In this document: positions 1 to 6,815 of the stretch, piece by piece
Layout: the number at the start of each line of letters is the position of its first letter
Position numbering within the stretch: position 1 is the first letter of the stretch
Assembly (NCBI GenBank): GCA_016213775.1
Contig: JACQZR010000309.1
Span: 62,001 to 126,000 of the forward strand
Length of the DNA: 64,000 bases
Source of the DNA: Acidobacteriota bacterium
GTDB taxonomy: Bacteria > Acidobacteriota > Terriglobia > Bryobacterales > Bryobacteraceae
Direction of reading: 5' to 3'
Made by a program: the position numbers and the translations under genes
The notes under the pieces: generated by a model
What the model was told of the DNA's origin: nothing
Seen by the model: only the letters and a program-made list of their open reading frames with translations
Database searches by the model: none

Positions 1-160
1 GCGCGTAATCGGATGTTCGAATCAGGGCGCCCGCCCGCACGGCCTTGTACAGGTCGTCGAGCATGGCGTCGAGGATCTCCTCGGCCGCAAACGCCTTGGC
101 CAGGCGTACATCCGTGATCGGCCGCGGAATCCGTTTGGGTCGGAATGGCAAAACCGGCAT
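1..160 (-). CDS. Hypothetical protein, partial (N-terminus only)
   Basis: From an ATG at 160 on the minus strand, 53 codons stay open and run off the left window edge. The protein begins MPVLPFRPKR and continues as a charged, probably helical stretch (KAFAAEEILDAMLDDLYKAV). A GGGGAAG Shine-Dalgarno lies a few bases before the ATG, which supports the start. The stop of the ribbon-helix-helix gene lies 53 bp upstream on the same strand, so the two are probably co-transcribed in the leftward early or lysogeny operon. I do not recognise a family, and the missing part prevents assignment. Confidence 0.55.
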   Translation of the reverse strand, partial: MPVLPFRPKRIPRPITDVRLAKAFAAEEILDAMLDDLYKAVRAGALIRTSDYA

Positions 161-212
161 CGATCTTCCCCAGGGTCTAAAGCACTACGTTACACAACAA
201 ATGCCGGCCAAA

Positions 213-611
213 TCAAACGATCTTTCGCCTTTTCTTCGCATCTCGTTGAGCCGTCTTGAAATCGAGTTCAAACATGCTCTTTAGCAGGCGTTCCATCTCT
301 TTTCGGTATGGCCGCTCGGCGTCGCGCAGGAAGGCCAGAAGGCCGGCGACGAACGCTTTTTCCTCTCCGTTTTCGGGCGTCAGTTCGTGCGGCAACTGGC
401 TGGCGCTGCGGGAGCTCTCGGCAACCTTGGCAAGCCATGTCTTGGCGGCGCCGGTATCTTTCGCATGGAGCCAGTCAACGAGACCTTCGAGGATCACCTG
501 CTGGAAGGAAGTATCGAGTTCCGCGATCTTACGCCGCAGCGGGAGGTGGAGGTCCTCCGGGATGCGGACGACGACGTTTTTTATTTTCGGTTCCATCTCA
601 GATGCTTGCAT
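213..611 (-). CDS. Ribbon-helix-helix-like regulator
   Basis: A 132-aa leftward ORF. Residues about 10-45 (VVVRIPEDLHLPLRRKIAEL then a second helix ending GLVDWL) look like the beta-strand, helix, helix unit of ribbon-helix-helix DNA-binding proteins. The remainder is charged and helical with a very basic C-terminus (KKRRKIV). The first ATG (611) lies inside the palindrome CTTGCATGCAAG. An in-frame ATG at 596 (MEPKIKN) is an equally good start, and neither has a strong Shine-Dalgarno. It diverges from a small HTH gene across a two-operator promoter region, the arrangement of a phage repressor/Cro switch. A role as the lysogeny or early-promoter regulator is inferred. Confidence 0.6.
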   Translation of the reverse strand: MQASEMEPKIKNVVVRIPEDLHLPLRRKIAELDTSFQQVILEGLVDWLHAKDTGAAKTWLAKVAESSRSASQLPHELTPENGEEKAFVAGLLAFLRDAERPYRKEMERLLKSMFELDFKTAQRDAKKRRKIV

Positions 612-651
612 GCAAGTGTTCAGTTTAACCTATTGACTGACTGCATGCAAG
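605..651. promoter_or_regulatory. Paired TGCATGCA palindromic operators
   Basis: CTTGCATGCAAG at 605-616 is a perfect 12-bp palindrome. A second copy of its TGCATGCA core lies at 642-649, 35 bp away centre to centre. The first copy covers the ATG of the leftward regulator. The second sits in the spacer of the rightward promoter. Two identical palindromes in a divergent control region are typical of repressor operators; the binding protein is most likely one of the two flanking regulators (inference). Confidence 0.65.
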
Positions 652-662
652 AAGGCGATAAT
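633..662 (+). promoter_or_regulatory. Sigma70-like early promoter
   Basis: TTGACT (633-638) and GATAAT (657-662) are separated by 18 bp and drive the HTH gene that starts at 683. The operator core 642-649 lies between the two hexamers, so a bound repressor would block polymerase. A weaker leftward promoter may overlap it (TTGCAT on the complement of 645-650, TTAAAC on the complement of 623-628). Confidence 0.6.
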
Positions 663-682
663 CTTTTTTCCGGTTACGAATT

Positions 683-901
683 ATGAAACATCATACGCGG
701 CAAGGCAACAACATCATGCGAGGCCGATCTGGCAGGGAGTTCGGCCTGGTAACAAGAGTGGCAAAACGTCTGGGCAAGAGCAAGGCGCTGGTTTCGATGG
801 TAAAGAACGGACGGGCGAAGTCGAGGCTCGTCGAGGAGGCACTGGAGGCCGAGCGCGCGGCCATGCGTGCCGAAGCCCTTGGGAAAAAGGAGGCGGCGTG
901 A
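683..901 (+). CDS. Small HTH protein, Cro-like by position
   Basis: A 72-aa basic protein. Residues about 22-45 (LVTRVAKRLGKSKALVSMVK) read as a helix-turn-helix with the 'xSxxxVSxxxxG' look of Cro/CI-type domains. It is the first rightward gene after the operator-containing promoter and ends in an overlap with the next gene. The first ATG is 683; an internal ATG at 716 is possible. Its size and position suggest a Cro-type or replication-control regulator, which is an inference because no specific family is recognised. Confidence 0.6.
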   Translation: MKHHTRQGNNIMRGRSGREFGLVTRVAKRLGKSKALVSMVKNGRAKSRLVEEALEAERAAMRAEALGKKEAA

Positions 902-1230
902 TGACTCGGGATCGGATTGGCAACCTGTCGGAGGGGCGGCGGCGACTGCTCCGGCTGATGCAGGACATCAATTTCGGAGCCATCGAAGAACTTGAGATCC
1001 GCGGGGGCGAACCGATGTTCAGTCCACCGCCCCGGGTGGTGCGTGAGATCAAGTTTGGCTCGGAAAATGGGCCGCGGTCGGAGGCGGCATTGACGGATTT
1101 CGCCATCAAATCCTCCGTTACCGAGTTGCTGCACTCGTTGACGAAGATCGGCGACGGCACGGTCGAACGCCTCGAGGTGAAGCACGGCGTGCCGTTCCGG
1201 ATGAAGTTGGAGGAACCGATGCGGGCCTGA
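901..1230 (+). CDS. Hypothetical early phage protein
   Basis: A 109-aa protein whose ATG at 901 overlaps the stop of the HTH gene (an in-frame GTG lies at 898). The sequence is soluble and mixed alpha/beta (for example LLRLMQDINFGAIEELEIRGG and LTKIGDGTVERLEVKHG). The repeated pattern 'FGAIEELEIRGGEP' and 'DGTVERLEVKHGVP' suggests two copies of a short beta unit. No family is recognised. Translational coupling places it in the same operon as the regulator, just before a terminator at 1277-1335. Confidence 0.6.
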   Translation: MTRDRIGNLSEGRRRLLRLMQDINFGAIEELEIRGGEPMFSPPPRVVREIKFGSENGPRSEAALTDFAIKSSVTELLHSLTKIGDGTVERLEVKHGVPFRMKLEEPMRA

Positions 1231-1276
1231 ACCGGCCCGTGATGTAGAAGATTCACCAGACAAACGACTGGCCGCG

Positions 1277-1335
1277 AAGCGGAGGTCCTTGTGGGTGGCG
1301 CCAACAGAGGCAAACCCACGGACCTCCGCTTTTTT
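1277..1335 (+). terminator. Rho-independent terminator
   Basis: A long stem pairs AAGCGGAGGTCC...TGGGT (1277-1296) with ACCCA...GGACCTCCGCTT (1314-1331), with a small internal bulge, and a T-run follows. It separates the two regulator-region genes from the replication operon. It may act as a true stop or as an early-gene attenuator. Confidence 0.8.
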
Positions 1336-1354
1336 GTTGGCTCCGCCCACAAGT

Positions 1355-1371
1355 CCTCCCGGCCAGGGAGG
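1355..1371 (+). promoter_or_regulatory. Hairpin masking the sigma-gene ribosome-binding site
   Basis: CCTCCC (1355-1360), loop GGCCA, then GGGAGG (1366-1371) form a perfect 6-bp GC stem. The 3' arm GGGAGG is the Shine-Dalgarno of the gene starting at 1377. Folding would hide the ribosome-binding site, so translation of the sigma-like factor may be controlled at RNA level. Confidence 0.5.
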
Positions 1372-1376
1372 AAAAG

Positions 1377-1928
1377 ATGACGACGAACAACGAACTGTCG
1401 GAAATGGACGCGTACGCGCTCCGGTGCATCAAGGCTTGCATCCGGGAGATGAGGCGGAACGGAATGACGCCCGAGGATTGCGATGACCTGACGCAGGAGC
1501 TCTTCCTGAAGTATCTGGAGCGTAAAGACGGGTTCGACCCGGCACGCGGCAGCTACAAGACTTTTGTCAGTTGCCTGATTCGGAACCGTGCGGCTTCGCT
1601 TCTGGGGCAAATCCGGCGCACGAGCGCGCGACTGCCGCTGTGCCCGCTCCCTTGCGCCTGCAAGGCCTCGCCCGACGATCCCGCCCCAGAGCCGAGCGAC
1701 GCAATCGAGGAACCGCGCGCGAAGTCAGTGGATCTCACTGTCGAGGTCAGGCGGGTAGTCGGTTCCTTGCCTGCCCGCCTGCGCCATGTCGCCAGCCGGA
1801 TCACAACGGAGCCGGCCATCGAGATCGCCTCCGAGATGGGCGTCTCGCGCCACCGCGTGTATCAACTTGTTGCGCAACTGCGCTCCGCATTCACAAACGC
1901 CGGACTGGGCCCGGTGGGTGCGCAATGA
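1377..1928 (+). CDS. Phage-encoded sigma-70-like factor
   Basis: A 183-aa protein with ECF-sigma architecture. A region-2-like helix set at about 33-78 includes DDLTQELFLKYL and YKTFVSCLIRNRAASL. A linker of about 50 aa rich in Pro and Cys follows. A C-terminal region-4-like HTH is at about 135-172 (ITTEPAIEIASEMGVSRHRV). It would redirect RNA polymerase, probably to phage promoters. GGGAGG precedes the ATG and lies in a hairpin. Its stop overlaps the ATG of the downstream nuclease (ATGA), so it is the first gene of the recombination/replication operon. The family assignment rests on the two helical regions and length; a non-sigma HTH protein is the alternative. Confidence 0.65.
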   Translation: MTTNNELSEMDAYALRCIKACIREMRRNGMTPEDCDDLTQELFLKYLERKDGFDPARGSYKTFVSCLIRNRAASLLGQIRRTSARLPLCPLPCACKASPDDPAPEPSDAIEEPRAKSVDLTVEVRRVVGSLPARLRHVASRITTEPAIEIASEMGVSRHRVYQLVAQLRSAFTNAGLGPVGAQ

Positions 1929-2944
1929 CGCCCGCTGCGATGACCTCCACATACTCGATGTGGTCGTTGTTTCGGAATTGCCGCAAGGCGGTGGAGTTGC
2001 GTTACCTCCAGCAACTGGTACCTCTCGGGCGCGACCGCAATCTTCACTTCGGGTCAATCATCCACGAGTGCCTTCAGGCCTGGCACGAGCGCCGCGACCT
2101 GGCTGAAGTGCTGGCCCTGATCGACCGGCTATGTCCCAATCGGCTCCAGGATGAGGGTCAGCGGCGGGATTGGCATCTTGCAATCGCGATGATGACGGGC
2201 TACGCGCGGCGGTATCCAACCGAGGATTTCGAGATTGTCGCGCTGGAGAAGACGTTCGAGGGCCCAATAGTCAATCCGGCGACCGGCGCTGCATCGCGCA
2301 GCTTCACGCTTGCCGGCAAGGTGGACGGCATCATCCGAATCGGCGGCGACTACTTCATCCTCGAACATAAGACGGCCGGACAACTCGATTCGGATTACCT
2401 GGAAAAGCTCTGGACCGACTTCCAGATCACCCTCTACGCCCACTACGTCGAGCAGACGATGGGAATTCCGATCACCGGCATCCTCTACAACGTCCTGGTG
2501 AAAGCGAAACTCCAACAGGGCAAGGGCGAGACAGAGGACGAATTCCAGGCACGCCGCGCGGAACTGCTGGCGAAGTCGAAAACCGGCAAGAGTTCGGCCA
2601 AACGCCGGATGCCGGAAACAGATGAGGAGTTCCAGGAGCGCCTTCTAAAGAAGTACGCCGACCCCGGCATGTTCCACCGCGAGATGCTTTATCTTTCGCG
2701 GGACAGATTCGACATCCTTCGCGGGGAGCTTTGGGAGTTGACGCAGGCTTTTCTCGAAGCCAAGCGTCGGGGCATCTTTTACCAGAACACCGCGTTCTGC
2801 TTCAACTACCAGCGCCCCTGCCCATATTTCGCGATCTGCCGCTCCAACGGCAATCCCAACGTGATCGAGAACTTCTACCAGCGCGTCGCGCCTAACGAGG
2901 AGTTGCGCGTGCTGCCGGCCATGGAGCCGGAACCAGCTTTTTGA
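1925..2944 (+). CDS. PD-(D/E)XK nuclease with Cas4/AddB-type cysteine cluster
   Basis: A 339-aa protein; the ATG at 1925 overlaps the preceding stop. GSIIHE (residues about 43-48) is the GxxxH motif of RecB/Cas4 nucleases. LAGKVDGIIRIG then ILEHKT supplies the catalytic Asp and Glu-x-Lys, and QITLYAHYV is the QxxxY motif. One N-terminal Cys (about 19) and three C-terminal Cys in CFNYQRPCPYFAIC match the split 4Fe-4S cluster of Cas4/AddB exonucleases. It probably resects DNA ends for the Sak4-type recombinase encoded immediately downstream. A charged insert at about 200-240 is unassigned. Confidence 0.85.
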   Translation: MTPAAMTSTYSMWSLFRNCRKAVELRYLQQLVPLGRDRNLHFGSIIHECLQAWHERRDLAEVLALIDRLCPNRLQDEGQRRDWHLAIAMMTGYARRYPTEDFEIVALEKTFEGPIVNPATGAASRSFTLAGKVDGIIRIGGDYFILEHKTAGQLDSDYLEKLWTDFQITLYAHYVEQTMGIPITGILYNVLVKAKLQQGKGETEDEFQARRAELLAKSKTGKSSAKRRMPETDEEFQERLLKKYADPGMFHREMLYLSRDRFDILRGELWELTQAFLEAKRRGIFYQNTAFCFNYQRPCPYFAICRSNGNPNVIENFYQRVAPNEELRVLPAMEPEPAF

Positions 2945-2954
2945 AAGGAGAACC

Positions 2955-3713
2955 ATGTCCATTTTGCCAACTGCAAAGACGCAACCCAAGCCTGACCTGG
3001 CCGACCTCACCGTGTTGGTTTACGGCCAAACCAAGATCGGCAAGTCCACATTCTGTTCGCAATCCGAGGCCGCGCTCTTCCTCGCAACCGAGCCGGGCCT
3101 GAACGCACTCGACGTCTACCAAGTGCCGGTTCAGTCCTGGGAGGAGTTGCGGGCCGCCTGCGGCGAGATCGAAAAAGGCGATCATCCCTTCAGAACCGTC
3201 ATCATCGACACGATCGACAACGCCTATAAGTTCTGCACCGATTTCATCATCAAGAAGCACAAGATCGAGCATGAGTCGGACCTTGGCTACGGCAAGGGCT
3301 ATGCCCTCGTCAACAACGAGTTCCAGCGCGTGCTGACAAAGCTGGCGTTCCTACCCTACGGTTTGTTCCTGATCTCGCATGCCAAGGAGGTCGAGATCGA
3401 GACGCGCACGGAGAAGTACACACGCGTCGTGCCCACGCTGCCCGACAAGGCTCGAAAGATTGTGCTGGGCATGGTGGACATGGTGCTGTACTCCGACCTC
3501 GATGTAATCGAGGGTGAAGAGGAAGACACCGAGGAGACGTTTCGGCGCGTGATCCGCACGAAGCCGAGCCGCTACCACGAAGCGGGCGACCGTACGGGTC
3601 GGCTGCCCGAAATCATCGAACTCGATTTCGCCAAGTTCATGGATGCGTTCACGACTGCCGTGGAGACGCTCAAGCCCAGCGGGGGCAAGACCGCAGCCAC
3701 GCCCGTGCAGTAA
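2955..3713 (+). CDS. RecA-like ATPase, Sak4/AAA_24 family
   Basis: A 252-aa P-loop protein. Walker A is GQTKIGKST at about 25-33, and Walker B is TVIIDTID at about 76-83. The short RAD51/RecA-like core without a RecA C-terminal domain matches the phage nucleotide-binding (AAA_24) group that includes Sak4-type recombinases, which promote strand annealing or invasion. A GAAAGGAG Shine-Dalgarno precedes the ATG. It is followed by a DUF669-type gene, the usual partner of Sak4 ATPases, and preceded by an exonuclease. Together they form a phage recombination cassette. Confidence 0.8.
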   Translation: MSILPTAKTQPKPDLADLTVLVYGQTKIGKSTFCSQSEAALFLATEPGLNALDVYQVPVQSWEELRAACGEIEKGDHPFRTVIIDTIDNAYKFCTDFIIKKHKIEHESDLGYGKGYALVNNEFQRVLTKLAFLPYGLFLISHAKEVEIETRTEKYTRVVPTLPDKARKIVLGMVDMVLYSDLDVIEGEEEDTEETFRRVIRTKPSRYHEAGDRTGRLPEIIELDFAKFMDAFTTAVETLKPSGGKTAATPVQ

Positions 3714-3731
3714 CGAAAGGAGAAAAGAACA

Positions 3732-4190
3732 ATGAGCAAACGTGCAATTGATCTGTCGCAGTTTGACGACGATTTCCGCAACGAGCAGCCGGAAGAGCGC
3801 GGCGATTTCGAGAGCGTTCCCGACGGCAAGTACCAGGTCGCGGTGGAGAAGGTCGAGTTGACCGAGGCCCAGAGCAGCGGCAATCCGATGCTGAAGTGGA
3901 AGCTCCGCGTGATCGCACCGAAGTTCATCAACCAGGTGATGTGGCGCAACAGCGTCATCACCCACAACACGCTGAAGTACCTGAAGACGGACCTGCATAC
4001 GTGCGGCCTGGACCTCGACAAGATCTCCGATCTGCCGAAGCACCTGAAGAAACTGCTCGATGTGAAGCTCGAAGTCACCAAGAAGACCAAGGGCGACAAC
4101 GAGAACATCTTCTTCAATCGGCGGATCGACAACGACCGGGCGCCCGGCAGGTTCCGGCAGGAGGCCGGAGGCGCCCTTGATTCGTTTTAG
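3732..4190 (+). CDS. DUF669-type ssDNA-binding protein
   Basis: A 152-aa protein. The N-terminus (DLSQFDDDF...FESVPDGKYQVAVEKVEL) and the following 'GNPMLKWKLRVI' beta-strand pattern are characteristic of DUF669 proteins. These sit next to Sak4-type ATPases and are thought to act as SSB-like partners. AAAGGAGAAAA precedes the ATG. The 3' end overlaps the ERCC4 gene, whose TTG start lies 14 bp before this stop. ssDNA binding is inferred from the family and context. Confidence 0.75.
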   Translation: MSKRAIDLSQFDDDFRNEQPEERGDFESVPDGKYQVAVEKVELTEAQSSGNPMLKWKLRVIAPKFINQVMWRNSVITHNTLKYLKTDLHTCGLDLDKISDLPKHLKKLLDVKLEVTKKTKGDNENIFFNRRIDNDRAPGRFRQEAGGALDSF

Positions 4191-4626
4191 CCCGGCGCCG
4201 GTTGCGGTGGTTGTGGACACGCGCGAGCAGGAGCCGTACTCCTTCGATGCCGGATTGGTAACGGCGGAACGCCGCGCGCTGCCGGCCGGCGACTATTCCG
4301 TGGCAGGACTCGAAGGCTTGGTCGCGGTGGAACGGAAGAGTCTCGACGACTTCATCTCCACCGTGATCCACGGCCGGATGCGTTTTCGAAAGGAGTTGCG
4401 GAAGCTGGCGGCATACCGGGCATCGTGCGTTGTGGTCGAGGCGGGCGTCGTCGATGTCATGCTGCATCGCTATCGCGGCGATGCCCATCCGAACGCGGTG
4501 CTTGGCAGCGCGCTGTCCATCATCCTCGATTTCCGGATTCCGGTTTTCTTCTGCTCCAGCCGGCAGGCGGCTTGCCAGTTCGTGCAGGCGTACCTGCTGG
4601 CCGCACATGCGAGGTGGCATGCATGA
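4177..4626 (+). CDS. ERCC4-domain nuclease
   Basis: A 149-aa protein starting at TTG 4177, with GGAGG (4167-4171) correctly placed upstream. It has the ERCC4 (XPF/Mus81-type) signature: VVVDTREQEP at about 10-19, PAGDYSV at about 36-42, and VAVERKSLDDF at about 48-58. These supply the acidic residues and the ERKxxxD motif for metal-dependent cleavage of branched DNA. It consists of the nuclease domain alone, as in many phage recombination cassettes. Its stop overlaps the ATG of the RecD-like helicase (ATGA), which suggests coupled synthesis and joint work on branched recombination or replication intermediates. Confidence 0.85.
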   Translation: MIRFSPAPVAVVVDTREQEPYSFDAGLVTAERRALPAGDYSVAGLEGLVAVERKSLDDFISTVIHGRMRFRKELRKLAAYRASCVVVEAGVVDVMLHRYRGDAHPNAVLGSALSIILDFRIPVFFCSSRQAACQFVQAYLLAAHARWHA

Positions 4627-6815
4627 CGAGGGCGGCAATCGCGGAGGCGCGCACTTCGCTCCGAGGCATCGTGGAAACGGTCTTCTATTCAGGCGCGGCA
4701 TTCACTGCCGGGCGCCTTCGCACTGCCGAGGGAGCACTGGTGAACTTCGCAGGCAAGGTATTCGCGAAGCCGAACGACCCGGTGCGTTTGGAAGGTCAGT
4801 GGATGAACCATTCGAAATACGGCCGGCAGTTCTCCGTTGAATGCCTCGGCTACGACCTCGAAATGGATGCCGATGGGCTGGCGAACTTCCTGGCCAACCA
4901 TCCCGACGTGAAGGGGATCGGTCCGGCTAAGGCTCGGCTCATCGCCGATCACTTCAGCAACGGATTTGACGCCGCGATTCGCGCGCGGCCCGACGCGGTT
5001 GCGGCGGTAGCGAAGGCGCCGCTGGAGTCGATCCTGGCGCTCCAAAGTATCTGGATCGCCAACAGCGATTTCAATGCTGCGATGACGTATCTGTCGCGGT
5101 TCGGCTTGACGCACTACCAGGTGACCACGTTAGTGGATCGGTTCGGCAGCCAGGTTGTGCCCATGCTCGAACGCGACCCGTACGTCCTCATGCGCGAGAT
5201 CTCCGGCTTCGGTTTCAAACGCGTGGACAAGATCGCGCGAAAGATGGGCACGCCCAAAGATCTGCCTTCGCGCATTCGCGCCGGGCTTCACTACTGCGTG
5301 CTAGCCGCGCTGGATGACGGGGATTGCTGGGTGGAGTACGAGGACCTGCTCGATCGCGCCAACACGCTCCTGGTAATGGACACGCTCGACAGCCGGGATG
5401 TAATCGAGGGACACCTCGAAGCTCTGGTTGCGGAGCAGATACTCGTTTGCCTGCCCTTCGAACGATTGGTGGTCGCCGATCCGGAGGTCCACCGAATGGA
5501 ACGGGAGTTATCGGAGATCCTGCGGACTGCCCAAACGCCGAACCCACATGTGATCGCCGACCTGGATGGCTTAATGCACGCCGAGGGCGCCGAACTGAAC
5601 CCGGAGCAGAGGGAGGCGGTAAAGAACGCCCTCTCGTACTCCATCTCGCTGATGACGGGCGGCGCCGGAAGCGGCAAGACGTACGCCGTCTCGACCATCA
5701 CGACCATCGCCGAGCGGCTCGAGTTGAATGTCGTTCTCGCCGCGCCCACCGGAAAGGCCGCCAAACGGCTCGAACAGGTCGTCGGCCACGAGGCCAGCAC
5801 CATTCACCGGTTGCTCGGCTTCAATGGCCGCACCTATTCCCGCGATGCACTGAACCCAATCGAAGCCGACATCCTGGTCATTGATGAAGTTTCGATGGTG
5901 GATGTCCCGCTCGCATGGCGACTGTTTCAGGCAGTGAACCGCAGCAAGACCGCGGTTGTGCTGGTAGGTGACCATAATCAGTTGCCGCCGGTCGGGCCGG
6001 GAAATGTGCTCCGGGATTTGGTGAAGTCGTGCGCGATCCCGACAACAGTCCTTACCCGCATCATTCGCCAGGCAGGCGTGCTGAAAGAAAACTCGACAGC
6101 CATCCTGTCTGGTGAAGTGCGGCCCACTGCCGAGATGAAAAACGGCGCGCGGCGGCCGTGGTACGTGATCGACAAGTTCACAGATACCGGCGATGTGCGC
6201 GGCATGCTGCTGCTCTTGTTCGAGGAAGTGCTCCGGGAGCGGCTCGACTATGATCTGCTGCGCGATGTCCAGGTGCTCACGCCGACACACAGAGGTCCGC
6301 TTGGCACTGTCGAGCTGAATGTCGAGCTTCAGCGGCTGCTCCAGAAGAAGCTGTTTGACTTCGATGTGCCCGATGTCGAGTCCGGCCATCGGCCGCGCCT
6401 ATACCCCGGCGACAAGGTGATCCAGACAAAGAACGACTACGACCTCGGCGTCATGAATGGGGCAATGGGCATCGTGGCCGATACAGGTTCCAGCGGTGAC
6501 ATCACCATCGATTTCGATGGACGGCTACTGGAAATCAATGCGGGCAGCAATGCACTCGGGAATATTCAGTTGGCGTACGCCACCTCCATTCACAAAGTGC
6601 AGGGTTCGGAATTCCCGTGCGCGGTGGTCGTCGCGCACAAATCGCATTCCTTCATGCACCACCGCAATCTGCTGTACACCGCGGTGACGCGCGCAAAGGA
6701 ATCCGTGGTTCTACTCGGTGACCGCTGGGGCATCGACAACTGCGCCAGTAAACGGCAGGTGGACCGCCGCAATACGTTCCTGTCGTTTCTGCTCAGACCA
6801 GAGGCATGTCCGTGA
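4623..6815 (+). CDS. RecD2-like 5'-3' DNA helicase
   Basis: A 730-aa SF1B helicase; ATG 4623 overlaps the ERCC4 stop. The N-terminal part contains helix-hairpin-helix-like segments typical of RecD2 (HPDVKGIGPAKARLIADHF at about 95-115, later EISGFGFKRVDKIA). Walker A is GGAGSGKT at about 346-353, motif II is IDEVSMVD at about 420, motif III is VGDHNQLPPVGPG, and the C-terminal motifs include YATSIHKVQGSEF and YTAVTRAKES. The length matches RecD2 rather than the shorter RecD of RecBCD. It probably unwinds DNA during phage replication or recombination. It overlaps the primase gene by 10 bp. Confidence 0.9.
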   Translation: MTRAAIAEARTSLRGIVETVFYSGAAFTAGRLRTAEGALVNFAGKVFAKPNDPVRLEGQWMNHSKYGRQFSVECLGYDLEMDADGLANFLANHPDVKGIGPAKARLIADHFSNGFDAAIRARPDAVAAVAKAPLESILALQSIWIANSDFNAAMTYLSRFGLTHYQVTTLVDRFGSQVVPMLERDPYVLMREISGFGFKRVDKIARKMGTPKDLPSRIRAGLHYCVLAALDDGDCWVEYEDLLDRANTLLVMDTLDSRDVIEGHLEALVAEQILVCLPFERLVVADPEVHRMERELSEILRTAQTPNPHVIADLDGLMHAEGAELNPEQREAVKNALSYSISLMTGGAGSGKTYAVSTITTIAERLELNVVLAAPTGKAAKRLEQVVGHEASTIHRLLGFNGRTYSRDALNPIEADILVIDEVSMVDVPLAWRLFQAVNRSKTAVVLVGDHNQLPPVGPGNVLRDLVKSCAIPTTVLTRIIRQAGVLKENSTAILSGEVRPTAEMKNGARRPWYVIDKFTDTGDVRGMLLLLFEEVLRERLDYDLLRDVQVLTPTHRGPLGTVELNVELQRLLQKKLFDFDVPDVESGHRPRLYPGDKVIQTKNDYDLGVMNGAMGIVADTGSSGDITIDFDGRLLEINAGSNALGNIQLAYATSIHKVQGSEFPCAVVVAHKSHSFMHHRNLLYTAVTRAKESVVLLGDRWGIDNCASKRQVDRRNTFLSFLLRPEACP

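Noticed and set aside
10-30. TTCGAATC resembling a tRNA T-loop at the left edge
   Set aside because: Flanking bases do not pair as a T-stem and the stretch lies inside an open leftward coding frame.
45-636. Rightward open frames of 79-132 aa over the ribbon-helix-helix gene
   Set aside because: Arg/Ser-rich antisense frames without ribosome-binding sites; they are shadows of the leftward genes.
1571-1924. Long upstream extension of the Cas4-like nuclease frame
   Set aside because: It overlaps the sigma-like gene out of frame and has shadow-like composition; ATG 1925 overlaps the preceding stop as other genes here do.
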